NCBI GenBank assembly: GCA_905339155.1
Contig: CAJPFJ010000038.1
Location: 1 to 60,275 of the forward strand
Source of the DNA: Methanosarcinales archaeon
GTDB taxonomy: Archaea > Halobacteriota > Methanosarcinia > Methanosarcinales > Methanoperedenaceae
Length of the DNA stretch: 60,275 bases
Reading direction: 5' to 3'
This document shows positions 25,843-35,048 of this stretch, piece by piece (positions within the stretch are counted from its first letter, which is position 1; every line of letters starts with the position of its first letter). The notes below the pieces were generated by a model, which saw only the letters and a list, made by a program, of their open reading frames with translations, made no database searches and was not told where the DNA came from. Both the position numbers and the translations under genes were made by a program.

Positions 25843-26169
25843 CTACGCGCCAGGCGCCAGGTATTGGACTTGCTTGGCCTTGCGCAGGGCATCCATCGTT
25901 TCGTCGACGGTCAGGAGGACTGTCGTTTCAAACGACCTAAGCGCACCACCGCCGCTAATTGCCAGCGCAACCGCGGCCATGGACACGTTGTCGGGGGCCT
26001 CCCATAGGTTGTAGCCGTCATGTGTGCCGAAGGCGTACCAGAACCCGTGGAGCTTCCCACCGACCGACTCGATGTACGACTGAGCGGCCTTTCGGCGGTC
26101 CTCTGGGTTGCCGATCAGCCTGGCCCAGGTCTCCGGCGTGTAGCTGAACCTGGATAGATAGAGCGGCAT
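25843..26169 (-). CDS. GYD-domain protein in a GC-rich island
   Basis: A 108-residue protein (PLYLSRFSYTPETWARLIG, then HGFWYAFGTHDGYNLWEAP) with the GYD motif in HDGYNLWE. GYD proteins form small ferredoxin-like dimers of unknown function. Codons end mostly in G or C, and the gene and close flanks (about 25830-26215) are far richer in GC than anything around, with sharp edges; this indicates recent transfer, probably from a high-GC bacterium. ATG at 26169 with GGTGAG just upstream. No transposase adjoins it. Confidence 0.85.
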   Translation of the reverse strand: MPLYLSRFSYTPETWARLIGNPEDRRKAAQSYIESVGGKLHGFWYAFGTHDGYNLWEAPDNVSMAAVALAISGGGALRSFETTVLLTVDETMDALRKAKQVQYLAPGA

Positions 26170-26321
26170 CGTCTCACCATCTCGTTCGCATTTCAGAGCG
26201 TGTCCTCGCAAAATGAAAATTTAAAGTTAACATATCTTATTATATCGTAAGTTTTCCATCAATTAAAGCTTTCGGTCTCAAAAGTAGAGCCATGGTTATT
26301 AATAAAATGCTTCACAGCCTC

Positions 26322-29153
26322 CTACTCCCAGAACCTCTTCGTCTTCGCATAATTCCTCTCCGCGATCAAAATATCCCGATAAAACTCCTCCTCATCCTCC
26401 CTCAGCTTCCCGATAACCCTCGAAGCGGTCTCAGGCCCGATGCCCCTTGACGCAAGCGCGATCGCCGCGGTCTTTCCATGTGAGAGAACAAGGTTTGCGT
26501 TCTTAAAAAGGCGCGCCGTTCTTTTTCTTTCCTCTTCGGATTTGTCCTTCTCCTGCTTTTTCGCGATCTTTATTTCCTCTTCCTCCCAGGGCTTAAGAGC
26601 CGCTATCATCCTGCTGCCGCACAATGGACATTCGGGGTGCACAGGGACACTTTTTACAACCCTGGTCGAGCGCCATTTCTTGCAGTTAATGCAGAAAAGT
26701 ATGACTTTGTCTTCCATTATCCTGCTCTTTAAGGCCATGATTATGGAACTGTCAGCCCTCTCAGGCGCCATCAATTCACGCCCCCCCATGAAGCCCGCCT
26801 CGCCTATCGGACTTACAGGCTGGATAACCAGCGCCAAGCTGCCGCCCTGGATTCCTTTCAGGACATCTATGGAACGGGCAATATCAAGCTTATCATGGAA
26901 TATTTCACGCACCGCTTCATCATACATCGGTGTTCGCTCAAAAACATCAAGCAGCTTTTTCATGCTTATTCTTTCGTAATCCACATCCCTGCTAAGAGCC
27001 CCAAATTTGCGGGCTACATGGACCATTTTCCATTTAAGGAGCATCGAATTCTTAAGCGTCATCTCGATGATGGGCGAAATGTGATCCGGATTTATTGTAA
27101 GGAGTAATTCCCTTATCTTTTCGGTATTGAACAATTTAGGAAGTTCGAGTTTGATCCTGTATGGGTCTATCTCCATTGCAACACTTGCCCCGAACCTTGC
27201 GGTAAGAAGCGAAGTCAGGACACGGCCCAGAGTTTCATTCACTTTGTGCCCACCGCACAGGTTTATGATTATCGATTTTCCATCCTGTTCTAATACTACG
27301 ATGTCATCAGAAGGCACCGAGAGACCTTTTTTGACCTGCTTTTTCACCAATACCAGGATCTCATTTGCAGCCTCATGATCGGTTGGATAATCTTTTCTGT
27401 AATCCCCGATTATTTCCTTGTCGGCTTCTTTACTCTTGATTTTTTCCATCATCCGCCTTCTTATTGCTCCCACTTCCTGTGAAACTGCATAAGGAACAGG
27501 TATCTCCTCACCGACCCAGTTGGGGACATCAGCGCCTGGATCGCTTACAGGTTCAACTTTTATCCTGCTCTTTTCACTGATCACCTCAATGATGCGCCAC
27601 ATTTCACCCCTGGTGATAAATACGGCTCCAGCTTCTGCAAAATCAACAACGAAAGCCTCATCAAGCGCACCTACGGTACGGCCGCTCACGATATCAAATA
27701 TTTCAAAGCGTCTTTCATCCGGGATCATGGAGAGATTTTCATAATAATACTGCCAGCTCTTCATTTTCTTGCCGACCATATCGTTCTCAAACCAGATCAG
27801 GCGGGTGTCATCTAACTGTTTTATTACCGCCCTTAGAAGCTCGATCTTAAGCGTTCGAAAAGGATATGCCCTTGTCACAATTGAAAAAATACGTTCAACC
27901 GAAATCTCTCCGAAATCAAGCACCAGCCCGCATATCTGGTTTGCGAGTGTGTCCGTGCTGTTCTCATGGATATCAATGATCTCTATCTCGCCAGATTTTG
28001 CCCTGCGCGTAATGGCAGAAGATTCTGCGGCATCATCCGGGCCTGTTGTTATTATTGTTCCGCTTGACTTCTCCCCAACCCAGTGACCCGCTCTTCCCAC
28101 CCTCTGGATCAGCCGCGTAACCTCCCGGGGCGACATATATTGAATAACATTGTCAACATCCCCGATATCGATACCAAGTTCCATGGAGGATGTGCAGATA
28201 AGCCCCCTCAGACTGCCATTTTTGAAATTGGTCTCAGCCTCGATGCGCGTCTCTTTTGATAAAGAACCGTGATGCACACCGATAGAAAGCCCTAACATCT
28301 TGAATCTTGACCCCAGCATTTCTGCGGATTCCCTGGTATTAACAAATATGAGAGTGGATTTGTGTTTTTCCACAATTCCTGAAATGATCCGCAGATGCGT
28401 TGCCATTTCAGGTGTGCACATCAGTTTTCTGGAAGACTCGTGATCTTCCTTTGCGGGTTTAGGGCAAACGACATTGAACTCAAGCCGCTTTAAAAGTGAA
28501 ACTTCAACAATCCTGGCTGTTCGATTTGTTCCTGCAAGAAAATGGGCGATCTGGTCAGGTTTTCCCACAGTTGCCGAAAGCCCAAGCCTCTGGAAATCAC
28601 CTGCAACTTCAACAAGCCGCTCAAGAGCAATGGAAAGCTGAGCGCCTCTTTTTGAGGAGGCAAGCTCATGAACCTCATCAATTATCACATGCGTAACTGT
28701 TTTGAGGTTATTCCTGAGCCTCTTTCCGGTAAGCATTATCTGAAGTGTTTCAGGTGTAGTAACGAGAAAATCCGGGGGTTTTAAGGATTGTTTCTGTCTC
28801 TCATATGTGGTCGTATCCCCGTGCCTCACAGCAACCTTAAATCCCAGTTCCTTTGCCCACCATTCAAGACGAGTTAGCATGTCCCTGTTAAGAGCGCGCA
28901 GAGGCGTGATATATATTACAGAAATCCGGCGTTTTTCTTCCGTTCTTTCCCCAGGCTTATTTTGTATTATCCTGTGAAAAACAGGAAGGACAACTGATTC
29001 GGTTTTTCCTGAACCTGTGGGGGCTATCAGAAGGACATGTTCTCCTGCCATTACAGAAGGGATCGTTTGTACCTGAGGCTCGGTCGGGGCAGTAAATCCC
29101 TGCTTTGCCAGAGCTTCCCGGATCCGGGGATCAAGTAAACCGAACACACTCAT
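26322..29153 (-). CDS. lhr: Lhr-family superfamily 2 helicase
   Basis: A 943-residue ATP-dependent helicase. Walker A APTGSGKTE is near 44-52; then TPLRALNRDM (Ia), TTPETLQIML and DEVHEL (about 160); SATVGKP (III); domain 2 has TLIFVNTRESAEMLG and VIQYMSPREVTRLIQRVGRAGH (VI). The winged-helix and Lhr core follow, and near the C-terminus a zinc knuckle (CINCKKW ... CPLCGS). Archaeal Lhr proteins (aLhr1/aLhr2, also called ASH-Ski2) unwind DNA and RNA-DNA hybrids and act in repair or RNA processing. Complete length. Confidence 0.92.
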   Translation of the reverse strand: MSVFGLLDPRIREALAKQGFTAPTEPQVQTIPSVMAGEHVLLIAPTGSGKTESVVLPVFHRIIQNKPGERTEEKRRISVIYITPLRALNRDMLTRLEWWAKELGFKVAVRHGDTTTYERQKQSLKPPDFLVTTPETLQIMLTGKRLRNNLKTVTHVIIDEVHELASSKRGAQLSIALERLVEVAGDFQRLGLSATVGKPDQIAHFLAGTNRTARIVEVSLLKRLEFNVVCPKPAKEDHESSRKLMCTPEMATHLRIISGIVEKHKSTLIFVNTRESAEMLGSRFKMLGLSIGVHHGSLSKETRIEAETNFKNGSLRGLICTSSMELGIDIGDVDNVIQYMSPREVTRLIQRVGRAGHWVGEKSSGTIITTGPDDAAESSAITRRAKSGEIEIIDIHENSTDTLANQICGLVLDFGEISVERIFSIVTRAYPFRTLKIELLRAVIKQLDDTRLIWFENDMVGKKMKSWQYYYENLSMIPDERRFEIFDIVSGRTVGALDEAFVVDFAEAGAVFITRGEMWRIIEVISEKSRIKVEPVSDPGADVPNWVGEEIPVPYAVSQEVGAIRRRMMEKIKSKEADKEIIGDYRKDYPTDHEAANEILVLVKKQVKKGLSVPSDDIVVLEQDGKSIIINLCGGHKVNETLGRVLTSLLTARFGASVAMEIDPYRIKLELPKLFNTEKIRELLLTINPDHISPIIEMTLKNSMLLKWKMVHVARKFGALSRDVDYERISMKKLLDVFERTPMYDEAVREIFHDKLDIARSIDVLKGIQGGSLALVIQPVSPIGEAGFMGGRELMAPERADSSIIMALKSRIMEDKVILFCINCKKWRSTRVVKSVPVHPECPLCGSRMIAALKPWEEEEIKIAKKQEKDKSEEERKRTARLFKNANLVLSHGKTAAIALASRGIGPETASRVIGKLREDEEEFYRDILIAERNYAKTKRFWE

Positions 29154-29186
29154 TACCGCTTAAAAAAGAGGATTCGATATATAAAT

Positions 29187-29750
29187 CTATTCTACTAATG
29201 ACGAACAAATATTGTTTCTATTTTCATCAATGATCATTTCCAGATATGATTTGCGAATAGTTGATTCTCTATTGATCCCCAATTTTGCGATAAATTTAAA
29301 AATGCTTTCAACTTTTTCCTGGTAATTCCTTGGATCTTTTACAGTGATCTCGACTTCTATAAAATTTCCAAGGTTTCGCACTTCATCCAGGGAAATATAA
29401 AAATCCCCGATCCTGAAATTTTTTCTTTTCTTTGATACGGTGGCAACAGGAAAAAAACCAAGAGATGAAAGTATATTTCCCATGTTATCTAAATCCTGTA
29501 TTTGCGTTTGAACCTCTTTTCTTGTTTTAGAAACCTTATCCATTTTAGGCCCCTTATAAGTTAAAGTGGATTTCCCATCCTGCACTCTTATCCTCAAAGC
29601 CTCATCCGTTTTCCCGAAATCACGGTACGGCGCATTATAATATGTATCTGCCTGCGCTTCTATCCCGATAGGGGTAGCTCCCAACTCAATTATTGATCTT
29701 TCCATTTGTTTTGGATCTTCAACAGGTGCTTTCACTTCTATCTCTATCAT
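29187..29750 (-). CDS. cyaB: CYTH-domain protein, CyaB-like
   Basis: A 187-residue protein of the CYTH superfamily (class IV adenylate cyclase / thiamine triphosphatase). It opens MIEIEVKAPV, the ExExK tunnel signature. Later LRIRVQDGKSTLTYKGPK, KKRKNFRIGDFYISLDEV and GNFIEVEI give the basic and acidic tunnel residues. Many archaeal members hydrolyse triphosphates rather than make cAMP, so the substrate is open. ATG at 29750; the longer TTG start adds nine residues ahead of the conserved ExExK, so I reject it. Follows lhr by 33 bp on the same strand. Confidence 0.85.
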   Translation of the reverse strand: MIEIEVKAPVEDPKQMERSIIELGATPIGIEAQADTYYNAPYRDFGKTDEALRIRVQDGKSTLTYKGPKMDKVSKTRKEVQTQIQDLDNMGNILSSLGFFPVATVSKKRKNFRIGDFYISLDEVRNLGNFIEVEITVKDPRNYQEKVESIFKFIAKLGINRESTIRKSYLEMIIDENRNNICSSLVE

Positions 29751-29790
29751 GAATGGTAATTTATCTCCGTGGTTCAAAGGGTGGAGAATA

Positions 29791-29810
29791 CCCCTCCTGA
29801 GAGGGAGGGG
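29791..29810. mobile_element. IS605-like hairpin scar
   Basis: CCCCTCC-TGAGAG-GGAGGGG, a perfect 7-bp stem with the same TGAGAG loop as the right-end hairpins at 30225-30244 and 59591-59610. It is probably an end of a related element. It lies just upstream of the CYTH gene start. Confidence 0.45.
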
Positions 29811-29929
29811 TGAATCAGAGCCTTTGCAATTGTAATACCTATCCCAAAAAGGAATTGTTAAGATACCATTTTAAGGGATAGGCATAGTGATATATAGTAT
29901 CAAAACCATATATAGTTTGTTCAGATACC

Positions 29930-30247
29930 ATGAGAAAATCATTTCAATTTCGGATATACCCAAACAAGAAACAGCTCTTGAGAGAACTCTCACAACATGC
30001 ATACACCTCTATAATGATGCTCTTGCACAACGAAAGCGGCAAGCAGAGCTTAACCGACTTAAACAATCATTCAGTAAGGATACACAGATGTCCCTCCTGT
30101 GGTCTTGTCATGGACAGAGACCAGGTATCTGCGATATTAATCAAGAATAGAAGTAGTACGGCAGGTATTGCCGGAATTCAAGCCCAACTAAGCAATCTCA
30201 ATAGAGAAGCTATGACGTGGGAAGCCCCTTCTGAGAGCAAGAGGTAG
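29930..30247 (+). pseudogene. tnpB: decayed tnpB
   Basis: The first codons (KSFQFRIYPNKKQ) match the TnpB N-terminus. The sequence then continues in another frame (TLTTCIHLYNDALAQRKRQ), showing a frameshift near 29970. Everything up to the C-terminal zinc region is deleted; the frame resumes with CPSCGLVMDRDQ and ends EAMTWEAPSESKR. About 105 codons remain of about 400, with no RuvC-like active site. It cannot act as a nuclease. Confidence 0.75.
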
Positions 30248-30252
30248 TTCAC
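30130..30252 (+). ncRNA. possible omega-RNA (reRNA) 3' scaffold
   Basis: TnpB elements make a guide RNA from the tnpB 3' end and the element right end; the guide is the sequence just beyond. This stretch and its counterpart near 59583-59700 stay alike at the right end (GAAGCCCCTT, TGAGAG loop, GTAGTTCAC), as expected for a conserved scaffold. If still transcribed, its guide would read into nreA from 30253. Activity is inference only. Confidence 0.3.
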
Positions 30253-31502
30253 TTGAAGAAATCCTCCAGTCCTCTCTGGTATAATGTATTTTTCAGAATC
30301 GTGCTCTCTTTGATCCACCGCGCTTTCGGGATGACAAGCCTTGTAGAGATGTATTGGAATGCTTCATCAAGGGATGAGAATTTTTTAGGCGTCGCCTTGA
30401 GCGCTGCTCTAACGTTCTCCCTGACATTCCACACCCCGACAGGCATGATATAACCGGGATGTGCTTCCCTTAAGATCACAACACGCGCCTGCCGTCTTTC
30501 CTTGACAAGATATTCATTCACTGCAAGCCGTGCGGCATAATAGCAGCCCCCGATTTCAGCATAAGTAGTTCTTCCTTCATAACTCTCTGAGGAGGACATT
30601 ATCGCCACATCTTTTCCGAACGGGTTCCATACTGTATTTGGATACCATGCTTCGATCAACTCATAACTCCAGGCGCGGGGCATCATCAATACCACGAACC
30701 TGTTATCAAGCTGCCATGATTCAAAAACAAGATATTCGTTGATAAGGGGAAAATCCTTCATTTTCTCCATAAGATTTGCGCCGATCATGCTGTCAACAGC
30801 GGTGATGCTCCACCTTGTCGGAACAAAACGCCTCGCTTTTCCTTCCCCGAATGCACCTACAGAAAATGCCTTCTGGATGCTTGATATGATAGTATCTTTT
30901 TTATAAAGTTCAAGCACAGCTTCCTTTGCCTTGAGGTCAGTATCATTATATGCTTTCTCCATCCGCTGGTCGAATTTTTTGTTCCCGACATCGATCTTTT
31001 TTAGAGGCGCTGTGGGGCCAAAAGGCTGCACCTCATCATCAAGTACAAGCCTTGCATGTGGTTTTTTCAAAAATTGCGCCTCTACATCAATAGGGGATGC
31101 ACAAAGAGCCATTTCACGGGTGGCTTCTACTATGCGGCTGCTATCCAGGTCTCTTATATGAACAAGATGTTTTCCCCGCACAAGCTGGGATCGAAAATCC
31201 ACGATCTCATCGATACTTTTCCCGATCCACATCTCAGGGGTGTCAAGAAGGGTGGTATCGCCGTGTGTTGGGGGAATAAGGGGCCCAACTGAAACATACG
31301 GGTAGCCGATCCTTCCAATAAACACGCCTGGCGGGGAAGAACCATCAATATTCAGGCTGTCTGTCAGCGGTTTGACCTTTACGTTGGAATAGAATTTGAC
31401 AAGGACCGGGCACCTCTGTTTGCCGCATAATAATTTTGAACCGCGACACTGTATGCAGACCGTTTCACTTGTCCCGCTGAATAGCGAATCAGGGCTTTCC
31501 AT
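30249..31502 (-). CDS. nreA: Nre-family DNA repair protein with PCNA-binding tail
   Basis: A 417-residue archaeal protein of the DUF650/DUF651 (Nre) family, linked to repair of DNA damage together with PCNA. Visible: a Cys cluster at residues 16-31 (CIQC ... CGKQRC) that likely binds zinc; the GRIGYPYVSVGPLIPPTHGD and REMALCASPIDVEAQFLKKP segments; and a C-terminal PIP box, QRGLEDFF, ending in Lys. The stop codon TGA (30249-30251) lies inside the right tip of the IS605-type element, so the insertion ended the protein right after the PIP box. The region just downstream may once have coded a few more residues. Confidence 0.88.
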   Translation of the reverse strand: MESPDSLFSGTSETVCIQCRGSKLLCGKQRCPVLVKFYSNVKVKPLTDSLNIDGSSPPGVFIGRIGYPYVSVGPLIPPTHGDTTLLDTPEMWIGKSIDEIVDFRSQLVRGKHLVHIRDLDSSRIVEATREMALCASPIDVEAQFLKKPHARLVLDDEVQPFGPTAPLKKIDVGNKKFDQRMEKAYNDTDLKAKEAVLELYKKDTIISSIQKAFSVGAFGEGKARRFVPTRWSITAVDSMIGANLMEKMKDFPLINEYLVFESWQLDNRFVVLMMPRAWSYELIEAWYPNTVWNPFGKDVAIMSSSESYEGRTTYAEIGGCYYAARLAVNEYLVKERRQARVVILREAHPGYIMPVGVWNVRENVRAALKATPKKFSSLDEAFQYISTRLVIPKARWIKESTILKNTLYQRGLEDFFK

Positions 31503-31622
31503 ATCTCAAATGATGACATATTGGAATATAAATCAAATGCCAGGTTGTTCAAAATTATTTTTGTCCGCATAAATTAAGAAGTGACAAAAAGGTTATACTA
31601 ACATGAGTAATTAAGCAACCTC

Positions 31623-32108
31623 ATGTTCATTGAAATAGATGGCTGGATGGCAAAACTGAGATTTTCAGCATGCCATTTCATCCCCAATCACCCTAAATGC
31701 GGATGCCTTCACGGTCATACATATGCGGTCAGCGTCAGGATCGAGGGTGAGCAGAAGGGTGAGTTCATTATTGATTTTGAGACCGTAAAAGGAATTGTTA
31801 ACAGGATATGCGACAGCCTTGATCACAGGGTCCTGATAGCAGAAAAAGACCCGCGCCTATTGATACAGAAAAGTGACAGCGTATCGATCGAGATCATTGA
31901 AAGTCATAAAAGATATGTTCTTCCTCTTGAAGATATCATGTTCCTTCCCACAAATTCCGTAAGCGCCGAAGACCTGTGCAAATATTTCACCTCCAATTTG
32001 GCAAAAGGCCTTAAAGCCAGTGGAGCAGATAATATCACGAAAATCCATGTTCGTGTGGATGAGGGAATAGGACAGGGCGCAGGCTGCGAATATCAACAAA
32101 AGGAATGA
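31623..32108 (+). CDS. queD: 6-pyruvoyltetrahydropterin/6-carboxytetrahydropterin synthase family
   Basis: A 161-residue protein with the T-fold signature SACHFIPNHPKCGCLHGHTY: the zinc His triad is His18 with the two His of HGHTY, and the family Cys is in CGCLHGH. The later DFETVKGIVNRICDSLDH and HVRVDEGIGQGAGCEY segments match QueD. In archaea these act in deazapurine (archaeosine/queuosine precursor) or pterin pathways; which one is not settled by sequence. ATG at 31623. It ends three bases before purSL, on the same strand. Confidence 0.85.
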   Translation: MFIEIDGWMAKLRFSACHFIPNHPKCGCLHGHTYAVSVRIEGEQKGEFIIDFETVKGIVNRICDSLDHRVLIAEKDPRLLIQKSDSVSIEIIESHKRYVLPLEDIMFLPTNSVSAEDLCKYFTSNLAKGLKASGADNITKIHVRVDEGIGQGAGCEYQQKE

Positions 32109-32111
32109 ATA

Positions 32112-35042
32112 ATGGCCAGCAGAATTGAAGTCGGTTTTAAAAAAGGGATAAAAGATGCCTCAGGAGACAGCACGAAGAAAAGGATAGTTGAAGACCTGCA
32201 TATAAATGTTGAGAATGTCAGAACACTTGAGGTATATACTATCGATGCAGATATTTCCATAGAACAGTTAAAGGTTCTCGGTGAAGAACTGTTTGCAGAC
32301 CCTGTGATTCAGGAATTTTCCCATAAACCGCTTGCTGAGGATTTTTCCTGGCTTGTGGAAGTGGGCTTTAAGCCTGGTGTGACCGATAATGTTGGAGCTA
32401 CCGCGAAAAAAGCATCTGAAGATATCCTGAAAACCACAATAAAAGGAGTATATTTTTCAAGACAATACCTGATAAAAGGCAATATTACAAAAGAAGATGC
32501 TGAAAAGATCGTGGGAGGGCTACTTGCAAACACACTTATTGAACGATGGGTAATAATTAACAGTAAAGATTGGGATAAAGAAAAAGGTGTACATCTGCCT
32601 CTTCCTGTCGTAAAAGGAAAACATGAACCAACGGTACTGGACATAGACCTGAATATAAGTGATAAAAAATTAAAGGAATTGAGCTCGCGAAGACTTCTTG
32701 CTTTGAATCATGGGGAAATGAAAGTCATCCAAAAATATTTTGATATGGATGATGTGAGAAATGAAAGAGAAAAATTTGGTCTGGCATTGCCCACGGATGT
32801 GGAAATAGAAGTGCTTGCCCAGACATGGTCTGAGCACTGCAAACATAAAATATTCAATAGCCAGATAATTTATTCGGACGATAAATCAAGCATGGCAATA
32901 AACTCACTTTTTAATACTTTCATAAAGCGCGCCACAAAAGAAATTAATAAACCATGGCTTGTTTCTGTTTTTACCGATAATGCGGGCGTGATAAAATTTA
33001 ACGAAGACTACAATCTTGTCATGAAGGTTGAAACGCACAACACGCCTTCGGCTCTTGATCCATATGGCGGCGCAATAACCGGTATTGTTGGAGTGAACCG
33101 CGATCCTATGGGCACAGGGTTAGGCGCCCGATTGATATTTAATACAGATGTATTCTGTTTTGCATCCCCTTTTTATGATAAAGAGCTCCCTGCCCGGCTT
33201 CTTCACCCAAAAAGGATATTTGAAGGTGTAAGGCGCGGCGTTGAACATGGCGGGAATAAATCTGGCATTCCCACTGTGAATGGATGCATTGTTTTTGATG
33301 AGAGGTATCTTGGAAAACCTCTTGTTTATTGTGGAACTGGCGGGATAATGCCTTCCATGATCAATGGAAAACCCTCCCATATAAAGGAGATCCATAGTGG
33401 TGACCTTATTGTAATGACCGGGGGGCGCATCGGGAAAGACGGCATTCATGGAGCCACATTCTCATCCCTGCAACTTGATGAGGATTCACCCGTTACCGCC
33501 GTACAGATAGGGGATCCCATAACCCAGAAGAAGATGCTTGATCTCCTGCTTGAAGCGCGCGATAAGGGATTATATAGGTCCATAACAGATAACGGCGCAG
33601 GCGGTCTTTCTTCTTCGGTGGGAGAGATGGCGCAGCTTTCAGGAGGGTGCCTGATCGAACTTGATAAATGCCCCCTGAAATATCCGGGACTTGACCCCTG
33701 GGAAATCCTTGTTTCTGAGTCACAGGAGAGAATGACGCTTGCTGTTATTCCCGAAAAAATCGATGAATTCCTGGCTCTTGCAAGAACAAGAGATGTTGGA
33801 GCCACTGTTATCGGAACCTTTACAGATTCCGGCAAATTCCATGCAAAATACGGGGAAAAGAGTGTGGCTTATCTGGATATGGATTTCCTGCATAATGGTC
33901 TTCCAACCCTGAAACTGAATGCGCGATGGATACAACGAAAGTTTGAAGAGCCTGTGCTCGGTGTTGTAGATTTGACCGCTGTTCTTAAAATCCTTCTTTC
34001 GCGTCTTAATATCTGTTCAAAAGAATATGTCGTCAGGCAGTACGACCATGAAGTCCAGGCGGGCTCTGTCATCAAACCATTGACAGGAGTTGGCCCCAGT
34101 GATGCTGCGGTTATCCGCCCCCTGCTTGACAGCATGGAAGGAGTGGTTGTTGCAAATGGCATCTGTCCGAGATACGGTGATATTGATACTTATCACATGA
34201 CAGCCTGCGCCATTGATGAAGCCATAAGGAACCACATTGCAGTTGGCGGTTCATTCGATCATCTTGCAGGTCTTGATAATTTCTGCTGGTGCGATCCTGA
34301 AAAATCAGAAAAAACACCGGATGGTGAATATAAGCTCGCCCAGCTTGTGAGGGCGAACATGGCGTTATATGATTACACGAGAGCATATGGAGTTCCCTGC
34401 ATTTCAGGAAAGGACAGCATGAAGAACGATTACCAGATAGGGGGCAGGAAGATATCCATTCCTCCCACCGTTCTTTTTTCGACAATTGGTAAAATTGAAG
34501 ATGTACGAAAAGCAGTTACAATGGATGTTAAGAGATCTGATGACAGGGTTTACGTTCTGGGTATGACCAGAGATGAACTTGGAGCTTCGGAATATTTTGC
34601 ATCTCTGGGATTTATCGGAAACGATGTGCCCAGAGTGAATGCCGCTTCAGCAAGAAAATTGTATATGGCTCTTGAAAAAGCGATCAATGAGGGAGTTGTC
34701 GCCTCCTGCCATGACTGTTCTGACGGCGGACTGGGTGTTGCCCTTGCTGAAAGCGCATTTTCTGGCGAACTTGGAATGACCATCGAACTGACAAAGGTCC
34801 CTGTTGAGAACATCAGACGCGCTGATACGATATTATTCTCTGAATCCCAGAGTCGCTTTGTGGTGACTGTAGCGCCTGAAAATGTAAAGAGATTCGAGGC
34901 GCTCATGAAAGAGAATGTGTTCGCTGATGTTGGCGCTGTCACTGCGCAGTTAAATTTTACTGTGATGGATGGGGAGAAGGTGGTGCTCAGTGAGGGGATC
35001 GATGTGCTTAAGGATGCGTGGCAGAAGACTTTAAGATGGTAA
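32112..35042 (+). CDS. purL: FGAM synthase large subunit with doubled PurS domain
   Basis: Makes formylglycinamidine ribonucleotide in purine synthesis. The 976-residue chain starts with two PurS-like repeats (RIEVGFKKGIKDASGDSTKK at 4-23; VEVGFKPGVTDNVGATAKKA near 80), then the PurL core: HCKHKIFNSQIIY, the catalytic VETHNTPSALDPYGGA, GTGLGARLIFN, and the second AIRS-like half (SGKDSMKND; SCHDCSDGGLGVAL). It lacks the C-terminal glutaminase domain of bacterial long PurL, so a separate PurQ is expected elsewhere. AAGGA lies near the ATG. Convergent with the nitroreductase gene, six bases apart. Confidence 0.92.
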   Translation: MASRIEVGFKKGIKDASGDSTKKRIVEDLHINVENVRTLEVYTIDADISIEQLKVLGEELFADPVIQEFSHKPLAEDFSWLVEVGFKPGVTDNVGATAKKASEDILKTTIKGVYFSRQYLIKGNITKEDAEKIVGGLLANTLIERWVIINSKDWDKEKGVHLPLPVVKGKHEPTVLDIDLNISDKKLKELSSRRLLALNHGEMKVIQKYFDMDDVRNEREKFGLALPTDVEIEVLAQTWSEHCKHKIFNSQIIYSDDKSSMAINSLFNTFIKRATKEINKPWLVSVFTDNAGVIKFNEDYNLVMKVETHNTPSALDPYGGAITGIVGVNRDPMGTGLGARLIFNTDVFCFASPFYDKELPARLLHPKRIFEGVRRGVEHGGNKSGIPTVNGCIVFDERYLGKPLVYCGTGGIMPSMINGKPSHIKEIHSGDLIVMTGGRIGKDGIHGATFSSLQLDEDSPVTAVQIGDPITQKKMLDLLLEARDKGLYRSITDNGAGGLSSSVGEMAQLSGGCLIELDKCPLKYPGLDPWEILVSESQERMTLAVIPEKIDEFLALARTRDVGATVIGTFTDSGKFHAKYGEKSVAYLDMDFLHNGLPTLKLNARWIQRKFEEPVLGVVDLTAVLKILLSRLNICSKEYVVRQYDHEVQAGSVIKPLTGVGPSDAAVIRPLLDSMEGVVVANGICPRYGDIDTYHMTACAIDEAIRNHIAVGGSFDHLAGLDNFCWCDPEKSEKTPDGEYKLAQLVRANMALYDYTRAYGVPCISGKDSMKNDYQIGGRKISIPPTVLFSTIGKIEDVRKAVTMDVKRSDDRVYVLGMTRDELGASEYFASLGFIGNDVPRVNAASARKLYMALEKAINEGVVASCHDCSDGGLGVALAESAFSGELGMTIELTKVPVENIRRADTILFSESQSRFVVTVAPENVKRFEALMKENVFADVGAVTAQLNFTVMDGEKVVLSEGIDVLKDAWQKTLRW

Positions 35043-35048
35043 TTGAGT

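Larger units (their letters stand above)
29838..30252 (+). mobile_element. internally deleted IS605-type element
   Basis: The left part has an inverted repeat, CCTATCCC (29838-29845) with GGGATAGG (29875-29882), as in subterminal hairpins of IS200/IS605 elements. The right end is the hairpin CCCCTT-CTGAGAGC-AAGAGG followed by GTAGTTCAC, identical at its tip to the element at 59583. Between is a broken tnpB. The right tip supplies the nreA stop codon. No TnpA gene is present, so it would depend on another copy. Confidence 0.6.
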
